Counted from the stretch's first letter, positions 45,522 through 56,621 are shown. The stretch: DNA of 64,000 bases from Aricia agestis (GCF_905147365.1 NC_056425.1:10113501-10177500); one strand, 5' to 3'. Translations and numbers: made by a program. Notes: generated by a model from the sequence alone, not told the origin.

Positions 45522-45714
45522 GCTGCCATTCTCAAAAAGTGCTCCGCGGAGTTCTGGGGCTCCACGAGGTGTACAAAAACATTTTAAGAAATGTCACCAA
45601 ACACCAGTATAGAGACAATTCATTCAAAGACAATACATTATTTTTTGGGGGTCCGTCAAGAATATCACTTCTTAGAGGGTGTCGCCAAACGGTGGTGGAG
45701 AGAAGCATGTTCGT
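45522..45714. mobile_element. hAT-like MITE
   Basis: CCATTCTCAAAAAGTGCTCC then GCGGAGTTCTGGGGCTCC at the left. The interior (GAGACAATTCATTC, GTGTCGCC...GGTGG) is similar to 55680-55790, where GTTTGAGAACC gives the other terminus. Confidence 0.55.
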
Positions 45715-46205
45715 CTAATGCCGCGGCCGCACATGCGTCTATCGTACGAAGCTTCGTGCTACGAGTATGAGACGATACCATTGAAGCATTGGACGATACA
45801 CGCAGATCGTCCAATGGTATCGTTTTAATCAATATCTAAATCGAATAACAGCCAGTTATATGTCCATTTCCAGGTTTTAAAATATCCCCATACGATTTTT
45901 TTATCAAACTCTGGAATTAATTAGTAGTCGACCACACACTTTCGCATAATTTTATGGATTACGTAATTTTTGAAAGAATCAGTAATTAAGAAAGCAAAAT
46001 GGTGAGCTGGTGAGGTTTACATTTTGCATTCTCAACTGATTGAACTTCTGAGTTGAACGGCTGTTGAACTTCCGAGTTCTGACTACAATAATAAGAACAA
46101 AGTTTTATTTATTTTTAATTTGTACTTAAAAATTTTACAAGGACTTTAAATACGTCAATGCATATTCTGACTTGCCCTTATTCTGCGTCTTGGTCTTCGT
46201 GGCTT

Positions 46206-46430
46206 AAAAAAATAGTGAAAAAGCCGAGAGCCCCATTCTATAATAATCTAAGAGCCCCATGAAAAATAGTCCAAGAGCCTCATGGCATATAGTCCAAGAG
46301 CCCCGTGAAAAATAGTGCCAGGGCCATACAAAAATAGTCCAAAAGTCCCATAAAAAAAATTGGCCAAGAGCACCAGGCAAAAATAGTGCAAGAGCTCAAT
46401 GCAAAAATATAGTGCAAGAGGCCCGAAAGC
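46206..46430. repeat. Degenerate minisatellite, about 23-bp unit
   Basis: About nine units of the form AAAATAGTCCAAGAGCCCCATG, with spacing of 22-28 bp and point differences between units. A minus-strand ORF (46248-46484) runs through it because the period is irregular; it is not a gene. Confidence 0.8.
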
Positions 46431-46633
46431 TACTGTAGTGGGTAACCGGAAGCGCGCGGCCGGAAGTGAGGATTTTAGGGGCAATTTGTCAACAATTGCA
46501 GTGATTCGGCCCTTGCAAAGGTCAGCGCCTTGACATTATCATCGCGTCACGCGAAAGTGACGCTTATGATAATGCAATAAAGTGCAATCTGTCGTAGCAG
46601 GAAGCGGATCTAAAAATGTAATATATTATATTA

Positions 46634-47338
46634 CTAGCTGTTGCCCGCGACTTCGTCCGCGTGGACTTCAGTTTATAGTACTTTATAGCGCGCGATGTCA
46701 ACAAAATTGGTGTCAAAAGCTTTTATAAAAAAACCCTGGTACCCCTTAAATCAATACAGCTGTGCAGTGTGCACACAATAAGTATTTCATTTTTTTATAT
46801 TAAACTTTATATTTTATGCCAAATTTTAAAGCTTATTTAGCCCTCCGATTACACAACTTTACCCATAAACTATTTATCATTGATAGATTTAAGGTTACGT
46901 CACTGCACAGATAAAGTACTGAGTTATTTAATACCGTAGAATAGATATAACAATCGAAAAAAATCGAAACTTAAATGTAAGATGATACCACGTCTTATAG
47001 GAAGACTTTTGAGCAAGCGTCAGCGCGATGTAGAAGACGCACGGCGCCATCTATTATGAATTGTTGGAACTAACTTAATTTGAACAAATTTACGCATTTT
47101 CACCCCCTCACAACCCTTTTTTCCAGTAAAAAAAGTAGCCTATGTCCTTTCTCAGGCTTTAGACTATCTGTATACAAAATTTCATTACCATCGGTTCGGT
47201 AGTTTTGGCGTTTGGCGTGAAAGCGAGACTGACAGACAGACAGACAGACAGAGATACTTTTGGCGTTTGGCGTGAAAGCGAGACTGACAGACAGACAGAC
47301 AGACAAAGATACTTTCGCATTTATAATATTAGTATAGA
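46634..47338 (-). mobile_element. Helitron-like element, 705 bp
   Basis: On the minus strand it starts TCTATACTAATATTATAAATG with two CTGT tracts (an internal 56-bp tandem duplication at about 47200-47312) and ends with the GTCCACGCGGACGAAGTCGC region and CAACAGCTAG (46634-46637). Confidence 0.7.
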
Positions 47339-47573
47339 TTATGTGCACACTGCACAGCTGTTTTTGGGTATTTTGATTAATTAAGGGCCGCGCTACACCG
47401 GAATGGCAGCGGCGAGGCGAGCACTTTCAGCGCTGCCATTCCGGTGTAACGCGGCCCTAAGAGGGGTACCACTTACCAGGGTTTTAAAAAGTTTTTAAAT
47501 TTGACACAAATTTTGTTGACACCGCGCGCTATAAACTAAAGTCCACGCGGACGAAGTCGCGGGCAACAGCTAG
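47339..47573 (+). mobile_element. Helitron-like 3' end, inverted to its neighbour
   Basis: GTGCACACTGCACAGCTG to CGCGGGCAACAGCTAG (CTAG 47570-47573, then T). It carries the MITE at 47385-47457. Confidence 0.7.
47385..47457. mobile_element. Small MITE (family Q), TAA duplication and empty site
   Basis: 73 bp with about 27-bp inverted termini (GGGCCGCGCTACACCGGAAT) flanked by TAA. The related sequence near 14081-14103 lacks it and reads TTTGATTTAAGGGGTACC. Confidence 0.85.
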
Positions 47574-48239
47574 TTAGTTAATATTAACGTGTATAACAAT
47601 CGAAAGAATCGTAAAACCTACCTCAACATGGTACCACCTCTTATAGAAATACGCATGAGCAAGCAATAGCGCGATCTAGGGGACTCTTGGCGCCATCTGT
47701 TTTGAGTTTTTTGGAACTAAGTTAATTTAACCAAATTTACGCATTTTCACCCCCTTACAACCCCTTTTTCCAGTTAAAAAGTAGCCTATGTCCTTTCTCA
47801 AGCTTTAGACTATCTGTGTACAAAATTTCATTACAATCGGTTCAGTAGTTTTGGCGCTGTTGTTTTTGAATTTGATGTCTAAGTTGGTAGGTGAGTTATT
47901 AGTTAATAACGTGTATAACAATCGAAAGAATCGAAAAATCTAGCTCAACATGGTACCACCTCTTATAGAAATACGCATGAGCAAGCAATAGCGCGATCTA
48001 GGGGACTCTTGGCGCCATCTGTTTTAAGTTTTTGGAACTAAGTTAATTTGACCAAATTTACGCATTTTCACCCCCTTACAACCCCTTTTTCCAGTTAAAA
48101 AGTAGCCTATGTCCTTTCTCAGGCTTTAGACTATCTGTGTACAAAATTTCATTACTATCGGTTCAGCAGTTTTGGCGTGAAAGCGAGACAGACAGACAGA
48201 CAGACAGAGATACTTTCGCATTTATAATATTAGTATGGA
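47574..48239 (-). mobile_element. Tandemly duplicated Helitron-like bodies
   Basis: Two almost identical units (about 47583-47905 and 47909-48239) share AACGTGTATAACAATCGAAAG, CATGGTACCACCTCTTATAG and GTAGCCTATGTCCTTTCTCA. Only the second has the terminal CAGA tract and AATATTAGTATGGA. A third, diverged unit is inside 46950-47338. Confidence 0.75.
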
Positions 48240-48449
48240 TTAAACATCATATTCTAACGTATTAAAAACTATAAACAAAAACATACTAACTAATAAGTAT
48301 GATTAGTTCTATGTTACAATAAAGTAAAAAATAAAACGCCATCTGTTGAATCGTATTAGAACTAAAATGTTCATTCCATCGATATATTTCTGGATTTTTT
48401 ATAATATTATACATAAAATATGTTTAAGATTTTTTAAATTTTATTTTAA

Positions 48450-48545
48450 TACACATCCAAGACCCAGGAAAATTGAAAACTTTTTGTTCCGCCTGCGGGA
48501 CTCGAACCCAGGACCCCCGGGATGAGCGCTGGCCACGCGCAATGC
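48450..48545 (-). mobile_element. tRNA-derived SINE family T2, partial
   Basis: Minus strand: TGGGTTCGAGTCCCGCAGGC then GGAACAAAAAGTTTTCAATT and TGTATTAAAATAAAA. Confidence 0.65.
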
Positions 48546-48684
48546 GAATTCATTTTCATCGAAATTTTCATGGAAATAAGATATTTTCCCACATCAAAAT
48601 GTAGCCTATGTCCTTTCTCAGACTCTAGAATAACTGTATACAAAATTTCATTGCAATCGGTTCAGTAGTTTTGGCGTGAAAGCA

Positions 48685-48747
<63 letters not shown>

Positions 48748-48778
48748 GATACTTTCGCATTTATAATATTAGTATGGA
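48546..48778 (-). mobile_element. Helitron-like repeat with (CAGA)n
   Basis: GTAGCCTATGTCCTTTCTCA, CATTGCAATCGGTTCAGTAG, then about 16 units of CAGA at 48684-48747, then TTTATAATATTAGTATGGA. Confidence 0.7.
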
Positions 48779-48867
48779 TTATAGTTGAGTGCCTTGGTTG
48801 ATGAACAGTGCATGTCTTGTTTTATAACTCTTTCTAACACTTTCGTTTTTTTCTTCCTAACACACTA

Positions 48868-49440
48868 CAGTGTAAACTCTATATAACGACACTGAAGGGA
48901 CCGTGCATTTTATGACGTTATATGGAGTTGTCGTTAAATGGAGAGAAGAAACATCAATACTTTTTCGTCATTATACAGTGATTTTCTTTTCCTAACCGTA
49001 TTTACAGTTTGAAAGTTGTAACTATAACTGAGAATATTATGATAACAAATAGATATTAATAATCCCTGACTCCTTATTATTAGTTAGGGACTAGGGTCTA
49101 AAAAAAACCTACACGTGCAATCAATCTCAATTTGTAAACAAAAGGACTAATTTCTTAGAAAGTTCTGTATGCATGATGCCGAAACTCGAATTTATTGCGG
49201 GCTAGGATAACAATGCGACAAAAAACGTACACAGCTGTGCAGTTTTTACTAATTTTAGTAATTTAAAAGGTACTTTTTATTGTTCAATTGTTGTAATGCT
49301 GATGTTATTGGGAGTGGGTGTGATGCTATGTAGAGTGTACCATTGTATGGTAGACAAGCTAAACCAACCAAAGTCAATTGATTTCGACGCTTTAGAGAGT
49401 TTGTCGTTAAATAGAGTGACGTTTCATGGAGTTTACACTG
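48868..49440. mobile_element. pogo/Tigger-like non-autonomous element, TA duplication
   Basis: 573 bp. Left CAGTGTAAACTCTATATAAC and right (inverted) CAGTGTAAACTCCATGAAAC, with TA on both sides. Internal TATGGAGTTGTCGTTAAATGG echoes the termini. No transposase ORF. Confidence 0.8.
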
Positions 49441-49534
49441 TATTTCGGAAATGTCAGTCACGCCAAAACAAGACATGAATTAGCGATGCGTTAAAATGCG
49501 GTGTAATTATCAAGAAAGAAAGAAAATAATTTTA

Positions 49535-49690
49535 TTTGGTATAACTTTTATAAATTGTGAAAGTGTGTCTGTTTGTCTGTCATAGTAGGTAGTCTCTGTC
49601 TGTTATCCACGCCTAAACTGCTAAACTGAATTTGCTGAAATTTTGTATGGAGTTTTTTTGAGTCCTGGGAAAGGACTAAGACATTTTGTA
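49535..49690 (+). mobile_element. Helitron-like repeat
   Basis: TTTTATAAATTGTGAAAGTG with CTGT repeats, then ACTGAATTTGCTGAAATTTT and GTCCTGGGAAAGGAC. Confidence 0.5.
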
Positions 49691-50044
49691 ACGTTAAATA
49701 ACAATTTTTAATGTTAAAAAGCCTTAACACTTTTTCGTGTAAGTATTAAAAAAAATCTCCAACCCTGTCATTAATATGGCAACCGCATCAATAACCTAAA
49801 AATATAAAAGCGACAAACAAAGCAAAGTTTCGCAATATCCAATCTAGACTAAAGAAATTTCCAGTCTAAAGTTCAAGGCAACTCTTTGTTCCTTCGCCCG
49901 CGGGGACCGCTCAGAGAGATATTATAGAACGCTCCCCACGGACAAAACATCCTTTATATATTATAATTTATACGTAAGCAGTTAAATAATTATTGCTCCA
50001 CAGTATACCTGTAAGTAAATGAGTGAGTGGACGCATAGGCATGC

Positions 50045-50175
50045 CTGCCATTACTCATTCTTGTATTTCTACTTGCCCTTACACACGGCGCCACCGCGGC
50101 GGCGGCGAATTTGTGCCGCTGCCGCTGTGGCGCCGTGTGTAAGGGCCCATAGAAATACAAGGATGAGTATTGCAG
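50045..50175. mobile_element. GC-rich fold-back MITE
   Basis: Arms CATTACTCATTCTTGTATTTC to GCCCTTACACACGGCGCC and the inverted set ending at 50175. The centre is CGGCGGCGAATTTGTGCC. Confidence 0.75.
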
Positions 50176-50325
50176 CGGAACCGCCGCGGCGCCGCCCGCG
50201 CCGCTGCGGCGTGTGTGTAAACAGCCTTACAGCACCTACCTCTTTTCCCACACTGCCTATGCAAGAACATGCAAACACCACCACCATACAAGCAATAATG
50301 TTAGCAAATTCGTGCAAGGCCTCTC

Positions 50326-50479
50326 ACCACCATGCAGGTTGAAAACCTCGACGCGCGTTTCGCCCCAACACCGGAGCATCCTCAGGATGTTGACTCTACG
50401 ACTGACTTGACGAACGTTGTTGGGGATGCTTCGGTGTTGGGGCGAAACGCCCGTCGAGGTGTTCAACTTGCATGGTGGT
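50326..50479. mobile_element. Palindromic MITE
   Basis: Arms of about 60 bp: ACCACCATGCAGGTTG, CGTTTCGCCCCAACACCGG and their complements around GACTCTACGACTGACTTGACG. Confidence 0.8.
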
Positions 50480-50726
50480 CTGCCATCTGCCTATGAATCA
50501 ATTTATCTGATAGTACTTGAAATTGAAGTCGCTTAATACAGAGGCAAAGTTACCTGAAATGTATGATGTGGCGTTGTGCACTTTGGGAAGAGTAAAAAAT
50601 GCTAAACTCATGTGACGCTGATCGATAACAGTGGGGCCGTAGGAAAGGAAGTAAGTTGGGGCATATTACTTCCATTTTTGGACTTTTTCTTCGCTTTTTC
50701 TAGGGCTCCCTGACTATAAGTAATTT

Positions 50727-51007
50727 GGTTGCGTTATGTCAAACCCATCCGACCGATCACAGCTAACATTAAATTGACATAAGCCGACCACATGACGTAC
50801 TTAGGTCCGTCAACTGCCTAGGAATCAATTTCCTCGATGGTACTATCAGAGAAGTTGATTCCTAGGCAGTTGGGAGACCTACGTTGTTTGGTCGCGTTAC
50901 GACTTACGTCAAACCCAGCCGATCACAACTAACATTGAATTGACATGATTCAACCAAATGACGTTGGTCTGTCAACTGCCTAAGAATGAATTTCCTCGAT
51001 GGTACTT
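50727..51007. repeat. Diverged direct repeat, about 160-bp period
   Basis: CGTCAAACCC...AACATT(A/G)AATTGACAT...GTCAACTGCCTA.GAAT...TTTCCTCGATGGTACT occurs at 50735-50845 and 50908-51007. An inverted piece (GTTGATTCCTAGGCAGTTGG) lies between them. A further distant copy is at 41985-42090. Confidence 0.6.
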
Positions 51008-51429
51008 TCCGGCCATCATTCTGGCGTCAGTCTCAGACTGATGGACTGAACTGTCAACTGATGCCAGACTGACCGTGTAACCCTAGTCTTATGAATAGTA
51101 TAATGCATATTGAGTATTGACCAAATTATTGTTTCAAAATCGCCTTACAAGTGACGCACAGCTTCTCCAAAAGTTCCATCGCTTATTTCTGACAGAAACA
51201 ACACCGGAAGCTCTATTCACTTCGTGTCGATCGATCATACTATGAATGATATTTCTAGTCGAACATTGCACAAGTGAATTTTTGACAGCTTTTGATATAC
51301 GAGCTATTGCAATCCCAACTGCATGGAAACAATAACACCAATATTGCTTTCTCGCAAAATAACAGAACTATTGTTAAAATGTCATACCAAAATATTTGTT
51401 TTAAATTCCTGTACTGCAGAGGAATATTA

Positions 51430-51624
51430 TCCATACAAATATTATAGATGCGCAAGTATGTCTGTTTGTCTAGTCATGCCCAAACCGCTAATCCGATTTC
51501 GCTTTTTGGTATGGAGTCGCTTCGAGTGCCAGGAAAGGACTTGGGATAGTTTTTATCCCAAAAAAATGTACGGTTCCCGCGCTTAAAAGAATTTTGGCGC
51601 AACGGAATGGCGGACGTCATCAAG
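51430..51624 (+). mobile_element. Full-length short Helitron-like element
   Basis: 195 bp from TCCATACAAATATTATAGATG to GGCGCAACGGAATGGCGG and GTCATCAAG (CTAG mutated to CAAG). Confidence 0.65.
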
Positions 51625-51710
51625 TAGTCTATCTACTCGTATGTCTCTATGTCTGTTACAAGTACAACTTAACGCTAAAATAAATATTCTATTTAATTTC
51701 ATGATGTACA

Positions 51711-51990
51711 GGGTGTAACAAAGCTAAGCCATAATACTTTAGGACGTATATGTGACACGTATTATAAAGTTCGCTGTGAAAGTAGCAGCGTTGTAAGAGT
51801 TACTTTTGACTTCTACGTTATATTAAGAGAAAGTCTCTAACGTCATGCCCACACAAAATTAAAAAAAAAACTTTTCAGCGTTCCTTCTAGTAAATTACTT
51901 TTTCAGTCTGTCACAGTGATCTCTACTTATATTATAATGGACACATACACACCCTAAGATATTTACTATTTTCACTTTGTTTTAAAGCCT
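51711..51990. mobile_element. Mariner-like MITE family M, diverged copy
   Basis: CAGGGTGTAACAAAGCTAAGCC, TAATACTTTAGGACG, CTGTGAAAGTAGCAGCG. The right end is decayed (CACATACACACCCTAAG). Confidence 0.65.
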
Positions 51991-53414
51991 CTACATTCCG
52001 GTATGTAGTGTTCTAGTTAGAGCGAATTTTCAACTCGTATTTGTATATGGCCTTAAATCGTATACTACACTTGTTACCTGGCTGGAGGCAGGCTGAAGTG
52101 GGTTAAGCCCGATAGCAGATTGAACTGATATTCGTTTGTGTCCGGTGGCGCCTTATCGCAAGCTTCACCGTGACGGGGCTATAGGATTGTCACGAACGTT
52201 TCATTTCATATTTAACTAGGTAGCTGTTGATTGTGACTTCTGACAAGAAAAGAAGGTGAATAATTTCCCCCGATTTTTTTTCATCAACAAAGATGAAGAA
52301 TTTCGTCGATTCATTGGTCGTAGCGTGATGCTTTAAATATAGTCTAAAGCCTACCTCGATAGTATTATGCACTATGAACTATCCCACATATTAAAGACTT
52401 TTCAGTTCTGGAGTTTATCTAGGTAGTCTAGTCTACTAGCGCTTTAATTTGCCTAATGAAAATACTTTAATAATAATTAGTAACGATATAGATTTAGATT
52501 TTAGATAAACTTCTGCCAGTCCTGCCATAAAAACTAAGAAGAGAAAAAACTCTATTACAATAATTGAATACTTATCTAAAATTCGCCCAACATCCATTTT
52601 TATACCCTTTTTGGCTTTTGGGTATAATAAACGCATATTATAGTTTGCCAGTAGAAAATCAATTTTCCAAGACCCCTTGCTGCTTTTCTATTTCTTTTCT
52701 CGATCTTTAAAAAATTTAATATTTTAAATTTGGAAAGTAGCGGAAAACCTTTAATCAAGGTATAATGAAGAAAGCAACAGCACAAACAGTCGTAATGACG
52801 TAGGTCTAACTATAGTAGGGTTTAAAATGTTTGATTATGACTAGATAGTAGATACACAATAAAAAATAAGCCTTTCCTTTTGCAGCAATAGCTATATGCA
52901 TTCCTTTGTGTTGGACCAGCCTGGCCGGGCTTTGTTATGAAACAATTAGTGTTCAAAGGATTTGTGTGTGGTGAAAATGTAGGCTGAACATGTTGTATAA
53001 TAAAGTTAGACAGGGGCACTCAAACTGTGGACTTCCATCGCGCAATGTCAAGAAATGTCCCCTTAAATAATTGCTTTGTTTAATAACCGCACTAATAAAA
53101 TAAATTTTTTATCATTATAATTATTAATGTATTATAAAATATAAAAACTGCATTAAGTATTTTCTTAGTATAAATTTCCCCGATATTTATGTTTAAGCAT
53201 AAAAAAGCGACAAACAGACCCACGTTTACATATTATAATATTACACAATATTATGTGTTATCTATACAATAATATATCAAAATTGAATTTTCAATTTTTT
53301 TAGTTTCGCTTACCCAGTACCCTCGAGATATACAGCTGAAACAATTTCGCTAATTTAGTCTTGACATATGTCTGACTTCCACCAGAGACCAGATGCTTCC
53401 ACTAATAACATATA

Positions 53415-53673
53415 CAGGGTGTAACAAAAATAAGTGATAATACTTTAGGGTGTGTATGTGTTCCTTATAAAGAGTTAAGTATGAAAGTAGCAGCACTGAA
53501 AGACCAAAATTTTTTTTCACTTTTGTATGGGGAAACTCGTGACGCTCGGGCCCTTGCCCATACAAAAGTAAAAAAAGAAATTGGTCTTTCAGCGTTGCTA
53601 CTTTCACAGTGAACTCTATATAAGGAACACATACACACCCTAAAATATTATCACTTATTTTTGTTACACCCTG
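53415..53673. mobile_element. Mariner-like MITE family M, complete copy
   Basis: 259 bp, CAGGGTGTAACAAAAATAAG to TTTTTGTTACACCCTG, TA/TATA flanks. It sits within a small inverted repeat (CTTCCACTAATA / TATTAGTGGAAG). Confidence 0.88.
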
Positions 53674-53679
53674 TATATA

Positions 53680-53734
53680 TTAGTGGAAGTCAGTTTATAG
53701 GAGGAAGTGATACGAAGTTCACTCGGTCATCTAG
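53680..53734 (+). mobile_element. Helitron-like 3' end fragment
   Basis: GTGATACGAAGTTCACTCGG then TCATCTAG and T. Related to 16914-17061 and 56500-56581. Confidence 0.5.
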
Positions 53735-53767
53735 TTTCGTAATAAAATGTGAAACTGATTAAGGGCT

Positions 53768-53917
53768 CATGCACTATTTCCAAGTTTGAGGGTAAGGGAT
53801 CCCACCCATAGCTGGGAATTCACTTTTATTATCAATTTTGTCGCAGATATTTGCGATGCGAATTCGCAGTTATGTGTGGGAGCCCTTACTTACCCTCAAA
53901 CTTGGAAATAGTGCATG
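53768..53917. mobile_element. Fold-back MITE
   Basis: Arms CATGCACTATTTCCAAGTTTG and the exact complement at the other end, about 33 bp perfect, then a second inverted layer (CCCACCCATAGCTG / CAGTTATGTGTGGG). Confidence 0.8.
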
Positions 53918-54515
53918 TCAATGATCATTACTTATTTATTCATGCATGTGCATATGCTTCATGCATGTTACGAGGTTAAAGCGGTGTTTCGGCAAATAGC
54001 GTGCACCATAACGGCTCGTCGTTGAAAGTTATTTGGTTAGTACTGACGTAATCGGCAATCGAACAAACATTACTTAAATTATGTCTACTTTAAACGAAAG
54101 TATAATTCCTACTTAAATTCCTCAGAAACCAAGCGAAAATCGTCTCAATTTGAGAGACAAATGACAGTTTGACAGATCAAGGATTGGATTAACTACGGTA
54201 CTTTCTACGGTGAATTCAAAAAGTTGCCAAATGAAAAGCGTCACTTGACCCCTATAATCTGTCTCTGTTTATATTATTTTACTTTTCTAATGTGGCTATT
54301 TTCTGCAGGCTTACCATTGTAGAAATACGAAATAATAGAAATGCTGACGGTTTTTGTGGACCAACAGATATATTTTGTTAATCCATCACTTTGTCTCTTA
54401 TCGTAAGAATAAACCTTTCTATAGTAACCATGATAAGCCTGCTTCTAAATTCTCGATTGTCGAGGACATTTTACACTTTTTACACAAGTTACCTGATGCA
54501 TATTTTTCTAGTATA

Positions 54516-54782
54516 TCTTCTTATATATAAAATTCTCGTGTCACAATATTAATTACCCTACACCTCCGAAACTGTGACTTTTACCTATATGCATATTCAG
54601 TAGGTCTGGGAACCGGCTACTGGCTACTTTTTATATTGATAAGTGCATTTGATGAATAAATAATAGTAAATTATTACAACTCGAGACTGACGGCGACCAT
54701 TGTTTGTGGGACGGGATAGCGAGCGAAAATAATATGGGCGAAATACTTTATACGGCAAAACAACATTTGCCGGGACAGCTAG
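54516..54782 (+). mobile_element. Helitron-like repeat (family E2), uninterrupted copy
   Basis: TCTTCTTATATATAAAATTCTCG to GCCGGGACAGCTAG (CTAG 54779-54782, then T). It provides the empty site for the nested Helitron at 25918-26987. Confidence 0.75.
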
Positions 54783-54961
54783 TAGTATATAAAGCTCAGG
54801 AATATAACGCTACGGAATAGCCGCAGCTAATGAGCCGCAGGTGAAGGTTAATGACTAGTACTGATTGTGGCGCGGATAGTGAAAATGTCACGTGACATGT
54901 ATTACTGCGGTGAAAGCCTTTACACTCCTACAAGGATGTCTTTCCGCAGAAATTAAAAGTA

Positions 54962-55086
54962 AGGCCTTGATTACACCTGCCGAGTAGAGGGCGAGACAGT
55001 AGCGAGAGCTGCGAGACAGCTTGCTCTGGGTCGATCAAATTGTATATTTGCACTGTCCTACTCTACTCGGTAGGTGTAATCAGGCC
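54962..55086. mobile_element. MITE family D (copy 2)
   Basis: AGGCCTTGATTACACCTGCC to GGTAGGTGTAATCAGGCCCT, 125 bp. Confidence 0.8.
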
Positions 55087-55107
55087 CTAAGAGTTAAATC
55101 ATAAGTC

Positions 55108-55256
55108 TAGTGATCAGCAAAATTGTCTTACTTTTTTGCAAGACAAAGGCGAAGGCCCAAGACTGCAAGACCAATACCAATATTGCTCATGATCTTGCAG
55201 TCTTGGTCTTGCAAAAAAAGCAAGACAAAGACTAAGACTAATTTTGCTCATCACTA
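55108..55256. mobile_element. hAT-like MITE
   Basis: TAGTGATCAGCAAAATTGTC to AATTTTGCTCATCACTA, with a TTGCAAGAC-rich palindrome inside. The flanking 8-mers CATAAGTC and CAGAAATC agree at 6 of 8 positions, a decayed target duplication. Confidence 0.7.
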
Positions 55257-55495
55257 CAGAAATCACATTTCAACACTCGCGAGGCTTTGTGGCTTTTTTT
55301 TAAAAATGAACCCTGTAAAGTTGTCACAAGTGATCAATACATTACATTGAGACTGACCCTAACTCCGTTATCTTGCTAAGCTGCTTAACTCTTTTTGCAA
55401 ACACAAAGCTCTCCTGCCTATCAAAACGCACTCCGCAAAGGACTTGTGTCTCCGAGAGCGATACGTACATTGTTTTTAGAAATGACATCAGAGAC

Positions 55496-55678
55496 CAGTG
55501 GGGCTAAAATAGTCGCTTTGGAGAATCATATTTTTTTTAAATCGCTAAATGCAAGTCTGCTTGCAATTCATGTCTAGTAATTCGTACTAATTTGACATTT
55601 GTCAGTTTGACAGTTTTGACAATTCATTTGCTGAATTGATTGAGAGGAATAACTAATTGTGACCGTTTTAGCCCCGCA
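55496..55678. mobile_element. MITE family B (copy 3)
   Basis: CAGTGGGGCTAAAATAGTCG to GACCGTTTTAGCCCCGC. Internal GAAT...TCTGCTTGCAATTCATG matches the 13117 copy. Confidence 0.8.
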
Positions 55679-55679
55679 G

Positions 55680-55790
55680 CATGGAGACAATTCATTCGAA
55701 AGTCGAAACCAAAAAAATAATTTTCTTTGGGTCAAAAATGTTACTTCTGCAAGAGTTCCACCACCAAAAATAGTTTGAGAACCGGTACGT
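55680..55790 (-). mobile_element. hAT-like MITE fragment
   Basis: GGAGACAATTCATTCG ... CCACCACCAAAAATAGTTTG, then AGAACCGG. The minus-strand start GGTTCTCAAACTATTTTTGG is a typical hAT terminus. Confidence 0.5.
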
Positions 55791-56039
55791 TAGAATAATT
55801 TACATATTTTACTCCATCAGAAAATTTCATCAAAGAAAGAAGGTGGTAAATATTTTTTAAGCTGCAGCGTTTTCAGTTGTTTTCACTTAATCGACAAAGC
55901 AAAGGCGTTGCGGTAAACCTTTTGTTTTCAAAATTCAAATGAACCCGTCTTGTTCGCTCAAAGTGAACGTAAACTCGACATTCGTAATTAACGAAAAAAC
56001 ACTTTTCTACTAATTACTTTGGTATTATAGACCTTTTTT

Positions 56040-56150
56040 ATAAAATTAGGGCGCAAGCAAACCGGTCGTCTGATAGGAAGCAACTACCGTCGCCCATAAA
56101 CAATCGCAACATCAGAAGAGTCGCAGGTGCGTTACCGGCATTTTAAGAGG
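56040..56150 (-). mobile_element. SINE-like family S1, decayed tail
   Basis: Minus strand: GCCGGTAACGCACCTGCGAC, TGGGCGACGGTAGTTGCTTC, then GTTTGCTTGCGCCC and an A/T tail. Confidence 0.65.
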
Positions 56151-56204
56151 AAATACGTTGTGTTTTTTAAGGTTTGCAGGTTGTTGACCTACACCTATTT
56201 GCAT

Positions 56205-56340
56205 TCAACGCTTAACGCTTTCCTGGAACTCAAAGTGTCTCCGTACCAAATTACATCAAAATCAGTTAAGCCTAGGAGTAACAGACGGACATAATTTCTC
56301 ATTTATACTTATGGATAATATGGATAGAGACTTTATTATA
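56205..56340 (-). mobile_element. Helitron-like repeat, decayed
   Basis: CTTTCCTGGAACTCAAAGTG, CCGTACCAAATTACATCAAA, then a degraded 5' end TTATGGATAATATGGA. Confidence 0.4.
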
Positions 56341-56499
56341 ACACTAGAGTTACGCCGTACTCAGAGACATTTAATTACGATTAACCTTGAATGTAATGAA
56401 GAGTTTGACAGATAATGTATGGGGCTTATGTCAAAATTTTGAATTAATTACAATTAAGTAAATAATGTTCCACTCTGAGTGCGGCACTTAGTCATTATA

Positions 56500-56581
56500 A
56501 AAATGCATTTAAATATTCGTGGAAATCAAAGGAAGGTTTATATCAGGAGGGAAGTGATACGAAGTTCACCGGGTCATCCAG
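56500..56581 (+). mobile_element. Helitron-like 3' end fragment
   Basis: TCGTGGAAATCAAAGGAAGG, GTGATACGAAGTTCACCGGG, TCATCCAG (CTAG mutated). Confidence 0.45.
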
Positions 56582-56621
56582 TTTCTTTAGTCCACGAATC
56601 TTCTAGGTAGATTAGAGCAGC

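Noticed and set aside
46248..46484. 78-codon repetitive ORF with FYG/FHG motifs.
   Set aside because: Produced by the 23-bp minisatellite; no conserved start or splice context.
48684..48747. CRISPR-like regular repeat.
   Set aside because: A simple CAGA microsatellite in a Helitron-like repeat, with no spacers; the genome is eukaryotic.
50019..50466. Several overlapping ORFs on both strands in a GC-rich patch.
   Set aside because: All are produced by two long palindromic MITEs; symmetric ORFs on both strands are expected from that.
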